DNA of 8,910 bases from Ruminococcus sp. UBA1780 (GCA_002315235.1 DCGK01000059.1:1-8910), one strand, 5' to 3'; positions 1 to 6,519 are shown, counted from the stretch's first letter. Notes: generated by a model not told the origin, from the letters alone. Made by a program: numbers and translations.

Positions 1-27
1 TTTGTGTTTCCCACAAGCGACTATTTT

Positions 28-84
28 ATTATACACTGAAATACTTCGGATGTCAACACTTTTTTTGAATTTTTTTGTTTTTTT
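28..84 (-). promoter_or_regulatory. Strong consensus sigma-A promoter with UP-like A-tracts, firing leftward out of the window
   Basis: On the minus strand a perfect TTGACA (56 to 51) is followed, 17 bp later, by a perfect TATAAT (33 to 28). Immediately upstream of the -35 box lie three A7 tracts (T-runs at plus 60-66, 70-76 and 78-84), at roughly -40 to -64, where an UP element would sit. A start seven bases after the -10 box would be the G at about position 21. The first transcribed bases could fold a small hairpin (TTGTG/CACAA, positions 2-16). The gene it serves is beyond the left edge. This strength is typical of rRNA, tRNA or very highly expressed protein operons, but which one cannot be told from here. 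Confidence 0.8.
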
Positions 85-139
85 CTGATGTTTGTTTATT
101 GTTTATATATTTAAGCGTTCAGATACATCTTTGTATATG

Positions 140-164
140 AAAAAGGCACACATTTCTGTGTGCC
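140..164 (-). terminator. Intrinsic terminator closing the leftward operon
   Basis: On the minus strand an 8-bp perfect stem, GGCACACA/TGTGTGCC, encloses a GAAA tetraloop and is followed directly by TTTTT (plus 140-144). It begins 9 nt after the stop codon of the HEPN gene. This is a textbook Rho-independent terminator and marks the end of the leftward transcription unit. It also isolates that unit from the strong promoter further left. Confidence 0.93.
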
Positions 165-173
165 CTTGTACTG

Positions 174-611
174 TTATTTTGTTCTCTTATGATAGCTTAC
201 AAAATCAAATCTGATCTGCTCGGTAATGAATTCAAGCATGTCTGTCATGGAAGTCATAAGATTTTCGATTGTTTCCGTATCTATATCAAGCGGAATATCT
301 GCCGGATATCTTGTTTCAATATAGAAACGGTTGAGGGACGAGCTCTGGCCTATCCACTGGCTGAAGTGTGAGTCGCACTGTGCAGCCTGCTTGCAGAGCC
401 ATGTGAGGTTATGTCCGTCAAAAAGTCTGTGCTTTTTAAACAGCAGGTATCCCTTCAGTGCCTTTTCTATGCACTGCTGGCAGTGAAATGCCGCAGAGTT
501 GTAGCACCTTGTATCCTTAATCAGATTTTTGGCTGCAAGGAAGTCAAGGTTTGCATGAAAAAGCCAGTCAAAATACCTTCTGCTGTCTGAATCTCTATAA
601 GTTCTCCCCAT
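174..611 (-). CDS. HEPN-domain protein, probable partner of the upstream nucleotidyltransferase-like protein
   Basis: This 145-residue, mostly helical protein matches the HEPN family (PF05168 type). The diagnostic helix with FHCQQCIEKALKGYL is at residues 42-56, an H-N-L element begins at His67 and the late TRYP motif is at 100-103. HEPN proteins are often RNases in toxin-antitoxin or defence pairs. Arg62 and His67 form an R-x4-H arrangement compatible with the RNase motif, but whether it is catalytic is inference. The start at 611 is chosen because AGGGGTG stands 7 nt upstream and the HEPN homology begins directly after it. A longer in-frame start at 719 would only add residues overlapping the preceding gene. 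The gene overlaps the nucleotidyltransferase-like gene by 17 bp, implying translational coupling. An intrinsic terminator follows the stop. It is cytoplasmic, with no signal peptide or membrane segment. Confidence 0.82.
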   Translation of the reverse strand: MGRTYRDSDSRRYFDWLFHANLDFLAAKNLIKDTRCYNSAAFHCQQCIEKALKGYLLFKKHRLFDGHNLTWLCKQAAQCDSHFSQWIGQSSSLNRFYIETRYPADIPLDIDTETIENLMTSMTDMLEFITEQIRFDFVSYHKRTK

Positions 612-912
612 AAATGTACACCCCTGTATTGTGTGTTTTCCATGCAAATGTGCCTGTGTCATTTTTGAATTTTTCCCATTCGGACCTGCTGTAGAGTACA
701 AGGTCAAACGGAATCTCACTGTCTATCTGCATGTAGAGACGGCATTCAAGGTCTGAAATGCTTTCTTCCGGATTGTCGTTTACTATAACAACCAGCTTGA
801 AGCCGGCAAGACTTCCGTCAGTGCTGACTTTGCTGCTTATCAGAATTATGTTCAGAGGACTGCAGATGGATACTATCTCATCCACGGTCCGTGTAATCAG
901 TTCATTGTCCAT
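595..912 (-). CDS. Minimal nucleotidyltransferase-fold protein (MNT-like) with degenerate active site
   Basis: A 105-residue protein with the size and layout of the minimal nucleotidyltransferases encoded next to HEPN genes. Strand and loop I-I-L-I-S-S-K (22-28) sits where the GS motif should be. The hydrophobic LVVIV strand (40-44) follows, then FDLVLYSRSEWEKF (69-82) and a C-terminal G-V-Y-I-Y-G element (97-102) typical of these proteins. Canonical members carry GS-x10-DxD. Here the aligned positions read S26-S27 and F38-K39-L40, so the glycine and both metal-binding aspartates are gone, although Asp70 (third acidic position) remains. Nucleotidyl transfer is therefore unlikely, and a structural or neutralising role toward the HEPN protein is an inference. 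GGAGG lies 11 nt before the ATG. The gene starts 19 nt after the amidohydrolase stop and its end overlaps the HEPN start. Confidence 0.75.
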   Translation of the reverse strand: MDNELITRTVDEIVSICSPLNIILISSKVSTDGSLAGFKLVVIVNDNPEESISDLECRLYMQIDSEIPFDLVLYSRSEWEKFKNDTGTFAWKTHNTGVYIYGENL

Positions 913-931
913 ATCATAATATTCCTCCGTA

Positions 932-2104
932 TCATAAATCAGATTTGATTATTTCGCCGTTAATCATTACCAGGTCCGGTGAACTCAGGATATCAAGAGG
1001 ATCAGCACTGTAAAGCTGAAGGTCAGCGTCCTTCCCCGGCTCTATGCTTCCGACTCTGTCGGAAATACCGGCAATCTCAGCTGCGTTTGCCGTGATTGCA
1101 CGAAGTGCTTCGCTGCGGTCGAGTCCGCCCTTTACTGCAAGAGCAGCGTTCAGCGGCAGATACTGTACCGGAACAACAGGATGGTCAGTACAAACAGCAA
1201 CCTTTACTCCGTTTCTGTGAAGTACGCCTGCAGTTTTTATATCCAGACCTGCAAGTTCAGGCTTTGAACGGTCTCCGATGACAGGTCCGACTACTGCACA
1301 GACTCCGTCCTCCGCGAGAAGATCAGCAATAAGGTGTCCTTCAGTCGCATGTACAAGAACAGGATCAAGGCCGTATTTTTTTGAAATACGTACTGCCGTC
1401 AGTATGTCATCCGCGCGGTGACAGTGGAAATGAGCCTTCTGTTCCCTTCTGAGAAGAGGTAATGTTGCATCGAGCTTTGCGTCAAATTCAGGCATGTCAT
1501 TGTTTTCGCTGTCATTTTCATACGCTTTTATATCGTCGAGATATTTTGCTGATTTTGTGAGATGCTCCCTGATAAGCCCTGCAGTAGCCATTCTGGTTAC
1601 CGGAGTCTCATCCCTGTCATTGTAGGCTGTTTTAGGGTTTTCACCAAGAGCGAATTTGATTCCGGCATCCCTGATAATCATGTTTTCGATACGTCTGCCG
1701 GTGGTTTTTAGCGCACAGATAATGCCGCCAATGGCGTTTGCACTGCCCGGGGAGCTGAGAACGGTGGTTATTCCGTTTTCTCTTGCTTCCTTAAAACAGT
1801 AGTCAAACGGGTTGATTCCGTCAGAGGCCATGATATGCGGTGTGACAGGATCAGTTTCCTCGTTGCAGTCATCTGCCTCAAAGCCAAGTGCGTTTCCTAC
1901 TATGCCCAGATGTGTATGTGCATCTATAAATCCCGGAATAAGCATTCTGCCGCCGGCATTGATATCTCCCTCGCTGACATCAGTGCTTCCGGTTCCGGTT
2001 TCTGTTATTTTGCCTTCTGAAACGGTTACCCATCCGTTTTCAGTAACGGTGGAGTTTTTGTCCATTGTGAGGATTCTGGCATTGTATATTTTCAGTTCAG
2101 TCAC
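932..2104 (-). CDS. Metal-dependent amidohydrolase (imidazolonepropionase-like family), substrate unknown
   Basis: A 390-residue amidohydrolase-superfamily TIM-barrel enzyme. From the GTG start, metal-ligand motif HTH is at 63-65 after the L-I-P-G-F-I-D-A strand. Further ligand candidates are H225-x-H-x-H229 with the following RADD, His252 and H257 (VHATEGH), and the catalytic D307-H308 in CTDHP. The C-terminal I-E-P-G-K-D-A-D segment is the standard beta-sandwich signature. Closest family resemblance is to the roughly 385-residue COG1228-type amidohydrolases common in Clostridia and Thermotogae, whose substrate is not established. An in-frame ATG at 2215 exists, but the extra 37 residues are unlike the family, which begins at the K-I-Y-N-A strand. 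The GTG at 2104 has AGGA six nucleotides upstream and gives the usual length. It lies 111 nt after aroK and 19 nt before the nucleotidyltransferase-like gene. Confidence 0.85.
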   Translation of the reverse strand: MTELKIYNARILTMDKNSTVTENGWVTVSEGKITETGTGSTDVSEGDINAGGRMLIPGFIDAHTHLGIVGNALGFEADDCNEETDPVTPHIMASDGINPFDYCFKEARENGITTVLSSPGSANAIGGIICALKTTGRRIENMIIRDAGIKFALGENPKTAYNDRDETPVTRMATAGLIREHLTKSAKYLDDIKAYENDSENNDMPEFDAKLDATLPLLRREQKAHFHCHRADDILTAVRISKKYGLDPVLVHATEGHLIADLLAEDGVCAVVGPVIGDRSKPELAGLDIKTAGVLHRNGVKVAVCTDHPVVPVQYLPLNAALAVKGGLDRSEALRAITANAAEIAGISDRVGSIEPGKDADLQLYSADPLDILSSPDLVMINGEIIKSDL

Positions 2105-2144
2105 CTCATTTCCTGAAGATAAATGATAAGATTGGGCTGCATGT

Positions 2145-2204
2145 ATCAGTGACCGGTCTGCGGTGGTTAAGGAAACACTGATTAAACGCTGCAGCCGTTT
2201 AATC
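2145..2204 (-). other. Two overlapping inverted repeats upstream of the amidohydrolase gene
   Basis: The 111-nt gap between aroK and the GTG of the amidohydrolase gene holds two inverted repeats. GATTAAACG/CGTTTAATC (2180-2188 and 2196-2204) has 9-bp arms around a 7-nt loop. ATCAGTG/CACTGAT (2145-2151 and 2176-2182) has 7-bp arms and can extend inward with ACCG/CGGT (2152-2155 and 2161-2164). The two share bases 2180-2182, so full versions cannot form together. There is no T-run, so neither is a standard terminator. It could be a switchable leader, an RNA-processing site or an operator. No convincing promoter was seen here. Confidence 0.35.
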
Positions 2205-2215
2205 CGGATATACAA

Positions 2216-2713
2216 TCAGATATTTTTAACAGCATTCATGATTTCGTCACATACCGCTTCAGGTGTGTTGTCTGCATTCACACTGAGAGTCGAGTTTTTC
2301 AGATAGATATCATGTCGCTGGCTGAATATTCCGTGAAGCTGTTCTTTGGTGTTGTTTACAACCAGAGGACGGTGAGTATCGTCCTTTATTCTGCTGTAGC
2401 ATGTTTCAAAAGGAATGTCCAGGAAAAATACTGTTCCGTTTTCTCTTGCGATACGCGCGCTGTTGTCATTGATAATAGTACCGCCGCCGCATGCAACAAC
2501 TGAGTTTTCAGCTGAGAGCTCCTTAACGGCTGCAGCTTCCCTTTCCCTGAAATATCCTTCGCCCTTCTGAGCGAATATTTCAGGAATTGACATCTGTTCC
2601 TTTTCTTCTATATAGTCATCAAGATCGGTAAATTTCAGTCCGGACTTTTCGGCGAGAAGCTTTCCGACTGTTGATTTTCCGCATCCCATAAATCCGCAGA
2701 GGTATAATGTCAT
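2216..2713 (-). CDS. aroK: Shikimate kinase
   Basis: AroK phosphorylates shikimate at the 3-OH with ATP, a step of the chorismate pathway in the cytoplasm. The 165-residue protein has the full set of family motifs. These are the Walker A loop G7-F-M-G-C-G-K-S-T15, the shikimate- and Mg-binding D30-L-D32, Arg56 in YFRERE, the G76-G-G78 shikimate loop, the LID arginine Arg115 in HRPL, and Arg133 in the Q-R-H-D-I-Y segment. Length is normal for a monofunctional kinase. Its ATG overlaps the aroE stop in an ATGA arrangement, so it is translationally coupled to aroE, the preceding pathway step. It is downstream of fabD and aroE in the same leftward unit. Confidence 0.95.
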   Translation of the reverse strand: MTLYLCGFMGCGKSTVGKLLAEKSGLKFTDLDDYIEEKEQMSIPEIFAQKGEGYFREREAAAVKELSAENSVVACGGGTIINDNSARIARENGTVFFLDIPFETCYSRIKDDTHRPLVVNNTKEQLHGIFSQRHDIYLKNSTLSVNADNTPEAVCDEIMNAVKNI

Positions 2714-3549
2714 TTGAAATCACCTGCAATTAATTCGTTTGTTTTACTGATAATTTCCTGAACCTGTTCATCTGTGTATGATGAACCGTTCCATATTTCG
2801 TGAGCCTTTACAGCCTGGTATACAAGCATTGCTGTTCCGTTCACTGCCGGCTTTCCGAAGGATTCTGCAATCTGGAGAATCTTTGTTTTTACAGGGTTGT
2901 ATACTGCATCAAAAACGCCGCCGCATGTGCCTATAAGCTCAACTGAAACAGGACACGCATCTACCTTAGGATACATGCCTACAGGAGAAGCGTTGATGAT
3001 AAGGTCAAAAGTACCCTTTACAGAATCAATAGGTTTTACATGAACCTTGCATTCAGGCTTGAGAAAATGAATTTCATCAGCAAGTGCAGCAGCTGCTGAT
3101 GCTGCTTCCGGAATAATACCGATTGTGAGTTCTGCTCCGTGGAGTGCAGCTTCGATAGCCATCATTCTGCCTACGCCGCCGCAGCCTACAAGAAGAACAT
3201 TTCCTGAGAGTGCGAGATTTTTTGCTTTTACGGAGAGAAGAAATCCGTCGCAGTCAGTGTTGTAGCCTACTGCCTTTCCGTCTGTGATGTGAACGCAGTT
3301 TACTGAGTTGTATCTTTTTGCTGATTCGTCAAGAACATCAGTAAAAGGAATGATGTCCCGCTTGTAAGGAATTGTGATGTTGAATCCGTTAAGAGCCCTG
3401 AGCTCGCTCATTCTGTCTGAAAATGTTTCAGGAGCGATGTCAGTACAGTCGTATGTGGCCTCGATTCCGCTTATTCTGAAAAGCTCGTCATGTATGAACG
3501 GAGACATTGAGTGTCCGAGCGGATGACCTATTAATGTGTATTTTTCCAT
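2710..3549 (-). CDS. aroE: Shikimate dehydrogenase with atypical cofactor-binding motif
   Basis: AroE reduces 3-dehydroshikimate to shikimate. The 279-residue protein has a normal N-terminal substrate domain. Ser14 and Ser16 are in GHPLGHSMSP, N-I-T-I-P-Y-K ends in catalytic Lys63, Asn84 is in SVN, and Asp99 is in NTDCDGF. The Rossmann domain has the glycine-rich loop G122-C-G-G-V-G127. C-terminal N-G-T-A-M-L-V-Y-Q (about 238-246) matches the family. The oddity is at residues 142-148, reading T-I-G-I-I-P-E where AroE normally has an N-R-T motif whose arginine grips the NADP 2'-phosphate. Loss of that basic residue suggests altered NAD/NADP preference (inference). AAAGGA upstream of the ATG overlaps the fabD stop region, and the gene overlaps aroK by 4 bp. 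Confidence 0.93.
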   Translation of the reverse strand: MEKYTLIGHPLGHSMSPFIHDELFRISGIEATYDCTDIAPETFSDRMSELRALNGFNITIPYKRDIIPFTDVLDESAKRYNSVNCVHITDGKAVGYNTDCDGFLLSVKAKNLALSGNVLLVGCGGVGRMMAIEAALHGAELTIGIIPEAASAAAALADEIHFLKPECKVHVKPIDSVKGTFDLIINASPVGMYPKVDACPVSVELIGTCGGVFDAVYNPVKTKILQIAESFGKPAVNGTAMLVYQAVKAHEIWNGSSYTDEQVQEIISKTNELIAGDFK

Positions 3550-3565
3550 GGTTTAAATCCTTTCA

Positions 3566-4474
3566 TTAAAACTCAGCATTTTCAATTGCTTCAGCACTGT
3601 CGCAGTTGAATGCTGTAACGTCTGTAAGAGTTTTCTTTACGAGGCCTGTAAGTGTTTTTCCAGGTCCGAGTTCGATATATCTGTCAAATCCGGCTTCCTT
3701 AACCGCAGCAAGTTCGTCTGTAAATCTTACTGGTGAAACAACGTGCTTTGCAAGAAGTGAAGGCATGTCACTGAAGTCGGTAAGCTCTGCGCCGATGAGG
3801 TTTGAGAAGAACTTTACTGAAGGTGCGCTGAATTTTATATCCTTTATTCTTTCATGGAATTCTTCAGCTGCCGGCTTCATTATTTCTGAATGGAAGGCAG
3901 ATTCTGTGTTGAGCGGAGCTACCCTTGCCTTGAGTTCTGCAAACTTTTCGCATGCAGCAGCAACTGCAGCTGATTCGCCGGCGATTACTGTCTGTGCAGG
4001 CGAGTTGTAGTTTACAGGAACAACATACCCGTCAACTGATTCGCATACTTCGCGTACCTGGTCAGCAGTAAGCTTGAGGATGGCAGCCATTTTTCCGTCG
4101 GCCTGTGAAGCAACTCTGTCAAAAGCCTCGGCACGTGCCTTTATAACTCTGTATCCGTCTTCAGCACTGAGCATCCCTGAAGCAACCAGAGCTGCATATT
4201 CGCCGAGTGAGTGGCCTGCAACAGCGTCAAACTTAAGTCCGTTTTCCTTTGCCGCTTCAAAGCACATGAGTTCCATTGCCATGATTGCAGGCTGTGCATA
4301 GAGAGTTCTTGAGAGCTCTGTGAAGCTTTCGTCAAAGCATACCTTTTCAAGGTCGTATCCGAGTATTTCAGAACCTTTCTTCAGTACTGCCGCTGCTGAA
4401 GGATATTTGTCGAAAATATCCTTTCCCATGCCTGCGTACTGTGCGCCCTGTCCTGCAAATAGAATTATGTTCAT
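3566..4474 (-). CDS. fabD: Malonyl-CoA:ACP transacylase
   Basis: FabD moves the malonyl group from CoA to acyl carrier protein, supplying the extender unit of type II fatty acid synthesis. The 302-residue protein shows F-A-G-Q-G-A-Q at 6-12 (FPGQGAQ in most homologues), the nucleophile Ser89 in GHSLGE, Arg114 in KARA, which contacts the malonyl carboxylate in the family, catalytic His195 in AFHSEIM, and the C-terminal E-L-G-P-G-K-T-L-T-G segment (268-277). Length is normal. AAAGGA lies 9 nt before the ATG. It is the first gene of the leftward unit, divergent from fabH and followed after 16 nt by aroE. In most Firmicutes fab clusters fabD is co-directional with fabH and fabG, so its placement with shikimate genes is unusual. 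Confidence 0.95.
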   Translation of the reverse strand: MNIILFAGQGAQYAGMGKDIFDKYPSAAAVLKKGSEILGYDLEKVCFDESFTELSRTLYAQPAIMAMELMCFEAAKENGLKFDAVAGHSLGEYAALVASGMLSAEDGYRVIKARAEAFDRVASQADGKMAAILKLTADQVREVCESVDGYVVPVNYNSPAQTVIAGESAAVAAACEKFAELKARVAPLNTESAFHSEIMKPAAEEFHERIKDIKFSAPSVKFFSNLIGAELTDFSDMPSLLAKHVVSPVRFTDELAAVKEAGFDRYIELGPGKTLTGLVKKTLTDVTAFNCDSAEAIENAEF

Positions 4475-4742
4475 AAATGTGTGTCCTTTCTATGGTTAAG
4501 TTGCACTATTTTCTTTAAATACCGCTACTGTAATTTTACAATATCTTTAAAAATTAGTTATAGTAATGTTATTAATCGGCTGTTCGGTTGCAAATATTTA
4601 AAAAATAGTTTAAAATAGAATTTGAGTAGTGTTTGCTATTGGAATAAATATACAAGGAAATTCACTAAATTCAAATTACTCTATAATCATATCACAAAAT
4701 GATAAATAAAACAATACAATCTATATTTGGGAGGAAAATTTA
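4475..4742. promoter_or_regulatory. Divergent fabD-fabH control region
   Basis: This AT-rich 268-bp gap separates the two divergent operons and must hold both promoters unless transcription enters from outside. Visible symmetric elements are TGTAA-TT-TTACA (4529-4540) and an imperfect 24-bp palindrome at 4553-4576 in which 8 of 12 base pairs match and the outer four pair perfectly. Direct repeats of TTTAAA occur at 4597 and 4609. A perfect TATAAT is at 4682-4687 but lacks a good -35 box. I found no FapR-like 17-bp site and no clear promoter for fabD. Which element, if any, is an operator is unknown. Confidence 0.5.
4588..4616 (+). promoter_or_regulatory. Candidate sigma-A promoter for the fabH operon
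   Basis: TTGCAA (4588-4593; 4 of 6 to consensus) and TAAAAT (4611-4616; 5 of 6) are separated by the optimal 17 bp. Transcription would start near 4623 and give a 5' leader of about 120 nt before the fabH TTG. A TATAAT at 4682 is a competing -10, with only TTCACT 15 bp upstream. TTGCAA is self-complementary, so it could also serve the fabD direction, but the matching -10 there is poor. Confidence 0.45.
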
Positions 4743-4745
4743 TTG
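4729..4745 (+). promoter_or_regulatory. Ribosome binding site defining the TTG start of fabH
   Basis: GGGAGG (4729-4734) lies 8 nt before the TTG at 4743. No in-frame ATG is available near the conserved FabH N-terminus, so the strong Shine-Dalgarno site decides for TTG as the start codon. Confidence 0.85.
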
Positions 4746-5732
4746 CAGGGTATAAAAATTTCAGGCATTGCTTCGTATATTCCTGAAACTGTTATAGAAA
4801 ATGATGACTACACATCATTTATCGAAACAAACAACGAATGGATTACGACACGTACAGGTATTAATACAAGACACTGTGCTCTTAATATGCCTACATGGAA
4901 AATGGGAAGTCTTGCAGCTGAAAAGGCAATAGAAGAATCCGGTATATCAAAGGAAGAAATTGATTTAATAATATGCACAACAGTTACACCTGATACACTT
5001 ATTCCTTCAACTGCATGCTATATTCAGAACGAGCTTCAGATGTTCGGATGCATGGCGTTTGACATAAACTGCGCATGTTCAGGCTTTGTATATGCAGTTG
5101 ATATGGCTCACAAGTATATTTCCGCAGGAGCAGCAAGAAACGTTCTCATCGTAAGCTCTGAACAGCTTACCAAGGTAACTGACTACACTGACAGAGCCTC
5201 ATGTATTCTCTTCGGTGACGGTGCGGCATCAGCTGTGATTTCACCTGCAGACAGACCTTTCAGCAGTTTTCTCGGTGCTGACGGCCGCGGAGCAGGTTTC
5301 CTCAGAGCAACAAGCGTAAAGCCGGTTCCGAATCCTTTCTTTGCATTAAAGGGTGCAGAGCCTGACTACGATCCTGCTGACAACGGAAAGCTTTATCAGG
5401 ACGGCAAGGAGGTTTACAAGTTTGCTGTTGCAATGATGCCTCAGGCGGTAAAGAATGTCCTTGAAAAGGCAGGCCTTTCAGTAAATGAAGTAACAAGAAT
5501 CATCCCTCATCAGGCCAATGTCCGTATTATTCAGACAGCGGCATCAAATCTGGGCGTTGATATGGACAAGTTCTATCTCAACATTCAGAAGTACGGAAAC
5601 ACATCAAGTGCAAGTATTCCGATTGCTCTTACTGAAGCCATTGAAACAGGCGCAGTAAAGAGAGGCGACAGAATAGTTCTTGTCGGTTTCGGTGCAGGAC
5701 TCACATACGGTGCAGTCTGCCTCGAGTACTGA
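4743..5732 (+). CDS. fabH: Beta-ketoacyl-ACP synthase III (initiating condensing enzyme)
   Basis: FabH condenses an acyl-CoA primer with malonyl-ACP and starts fatty acid synthesis. It sets chain start (straight or branched) and is typically feedback-controlled. The 329-residue thiolase-fold protein has the N-terminal I-S-G-I-A-S-Y-I-P and W-I-T-T-R-T-G-I (33-40) signatures. The catalytic triad is Cys112 in the N-C-A-C-S-G-F loop, His256 in IPHQAN and Asn286 in YGNTSSASIP. The C-terminal L-V-G-F-G-A-G-L-T-Y-G segment is standard. Primer specificity cannot be read from this. It starts with TTG behind GGGAGG and is followed 29 nt later by fabG. The acpP and fabK genes that often sit here in Firmicutes clusters are missing. 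Confidence 0.96.
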   Translation: MQGIKISGIASYIPETVIENDDYTSFIETNNEWITTRTGINTRHCALNMPTWKMGSLAAEKAIEESGISKEEIDLIICTTVTPDTLIPSTACYIQNELQMFGCMAFDINCACSGFVYAVDMAHKYISAGAARNVLIVSSEQLTKVTDYTDRASCILFGDGAASAVISPADRPFSSFLGADGRGAGFLRATSVKPVPNPFFALKGAEPDYDPADNGKLYQDGKEVYKFAVAMMPQAVKNVLEKAGLSVNEVTRIIPHQANVRIIQTAASNLGVDMDKFYLNIQKYGNTSSASIPIALTEAIETGAVKRGDRIVLVGFGAGLTYGAVCLEY

Positions 5733-5761
5733 TATTTTTGAAATAAACGGAGGATTAGAAT

Positions 5762-6505
5762 ATGGCACGTACAGCTATTATAACAGGTGCTGCACAGGGT
5801 ATAGGCGCAGCTATTGCAAGAAGACTCGCAAAGGACGGCATGAATATTGCCATTAACTGTATAAATCAGGAACAGGTTGATACACAGGGTAATCAGCTTG
5901 CAGAAGAACTCCGCAGCTGCGGTGTTGAAGCAGAATGCTTCATCGCTGACGTTTCAGACTATGAACAGTGCGGAAAGATGGTAGAAGACGTAAAGGCACG
6001 TTTCGGAACAATTGACTGTCTCGTAAACAACGCAGGTATCACACGTGACGGACTTCTCGTAAGAATGTCAGAAGAAGCGTATGACAGTGTAATTGCAGTA
6101 AACCAGAAGAGTGTTTACAACATGATGAAGCACGTAAGTGCAGTAATGATCAAGCAGAGAAGCGGAAAGGTTGTAAGCCTTTCATCAGTTGCCGGCGTAC
6201 ACGGTAATCCTGGTCAGTTCAACTACTCAGCTTCAAAGGCTGCTATCGTTGGTATGACAATGTCTGCAGCAAAGGAACTCGGTTCAAGAGGCATTAACGT
6301 AAATGCAGTTGCACCGGGCTTTATTGAAACACCTATGACAGCCAAGCTTACAGAAGAACAGAAGCAGGGTATTCTCAGTGCTGTTGCAATGAGAAGATAC
6401 GGCAGGGCTGAGGAAGTTGCAAACGTAGTATCATTCCTTCTTTCTGATGACGCTTCTTATGTAACAGGTCAGGTAATCGAAATCTCAGGCGGACTTTCAA
6501 TGTAA
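5762..6505 (+). CDS. fabG: 3-oxoacyl-ACP reductase
   Basis: FabG reduces beta-ketoacyl-ACP to the 3-hydroxy form, usually with NADPH. The 247-residue short-chain dehydrogenase has the cofactor loop T8-G-A-A-Q-G-I-G15, N89-N-A-G92, Asn114, Ser142, Tyr155 and Lys159 (Y-S-A-S-K), and the A-P-G-F-I-E-T-P-M segment at 184-192. The C-terminal V-T-G-Q-V-I-E-I-S-G-G is typical of FabG. Length and context make fatty acid synthesis far likelier than another SDR role. GGAGG lies 8 nt before the ATG. The gene is probably co-transcribed with fabH. A hairpin pair follows the stop and may limit read-through to fabF. Confidence 0.95.
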   Translation: MARTAIITGAAQGIGAAIARRLAKDGMNIAINCINQEQVDTQGNQLAEELRSCGVEAECFIADVSDYEQCGKMVEDVKARFGTIDCLVNNAGITRDGLLVRMSEEAYDSVIAVNQKSVYNMMKHVSAVMIKQRSGKVVSLSSVAGVHGNPGQFNYSASKAAIVGMTMSAAKELGSRGINVNAVAPGFIETPMTAKLTEEQKQGILSAVAMRRYGRAEEVANVVSFLLSDDASYVTGQVIEISGGLSM

Positions 6506-6519
6506 TTTCCGTTTTTTCT

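Noticed and set aside
612..719. Longer start for the HEPN gene (ATG at 719)
   Set aside because: The extra 36 residues lie over the end of the nucleotidyltransferase-like gene, lack HEPN similarity, and the ATG at 611 has a clear AGGGGTG site.
1812..2126. 104-codon open frame on the plus strand
   Set aside because: It is antisense to the amidohydrolase gene, with a repetitive Ser/Pro/Val composition expected from a reverse frame of a real coding region.
2180..2204. Inverted repeat as an intrinsic terminator after aroK
   Set aside because: The stem is A/T-rich and no T-run follows on the minus strand, so a Rho-independent terminator is not supported.
2105..2215. N-terminal 37-residue extension of the amidohydrolase (ATG at 2215)
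   Set aside because: The extension is unlike the family, no Shine-Dalgarno site was noted for it, and the GTG at 2104 has AGGA at good spacing and gives the usual 390 residues.
3606..4010. 134-codon open frame on the plus strand
   Set aside because: It is fully antisense to fabD, has low-complexity Ser/Ala-rich composition and no recognisable family, so it is a shadow of the real gene.
4682..4687. TATAAT as the main fabH -10 box
   Set aside because: The hexamer is perfect, but no acceptable -35 box stands 16-18 bp upstream, and TTCACT at 15 bp is weak in sequence and spacing. It is kept only as an alternative.
4475..4742. FapR or FabT operator
   Set aside because: No match to the TTAGTAC-type FapR palindrome or the TTTGA-N-TCAAA-type FabT site is visible; only loose A/T-rich symmetry is present.
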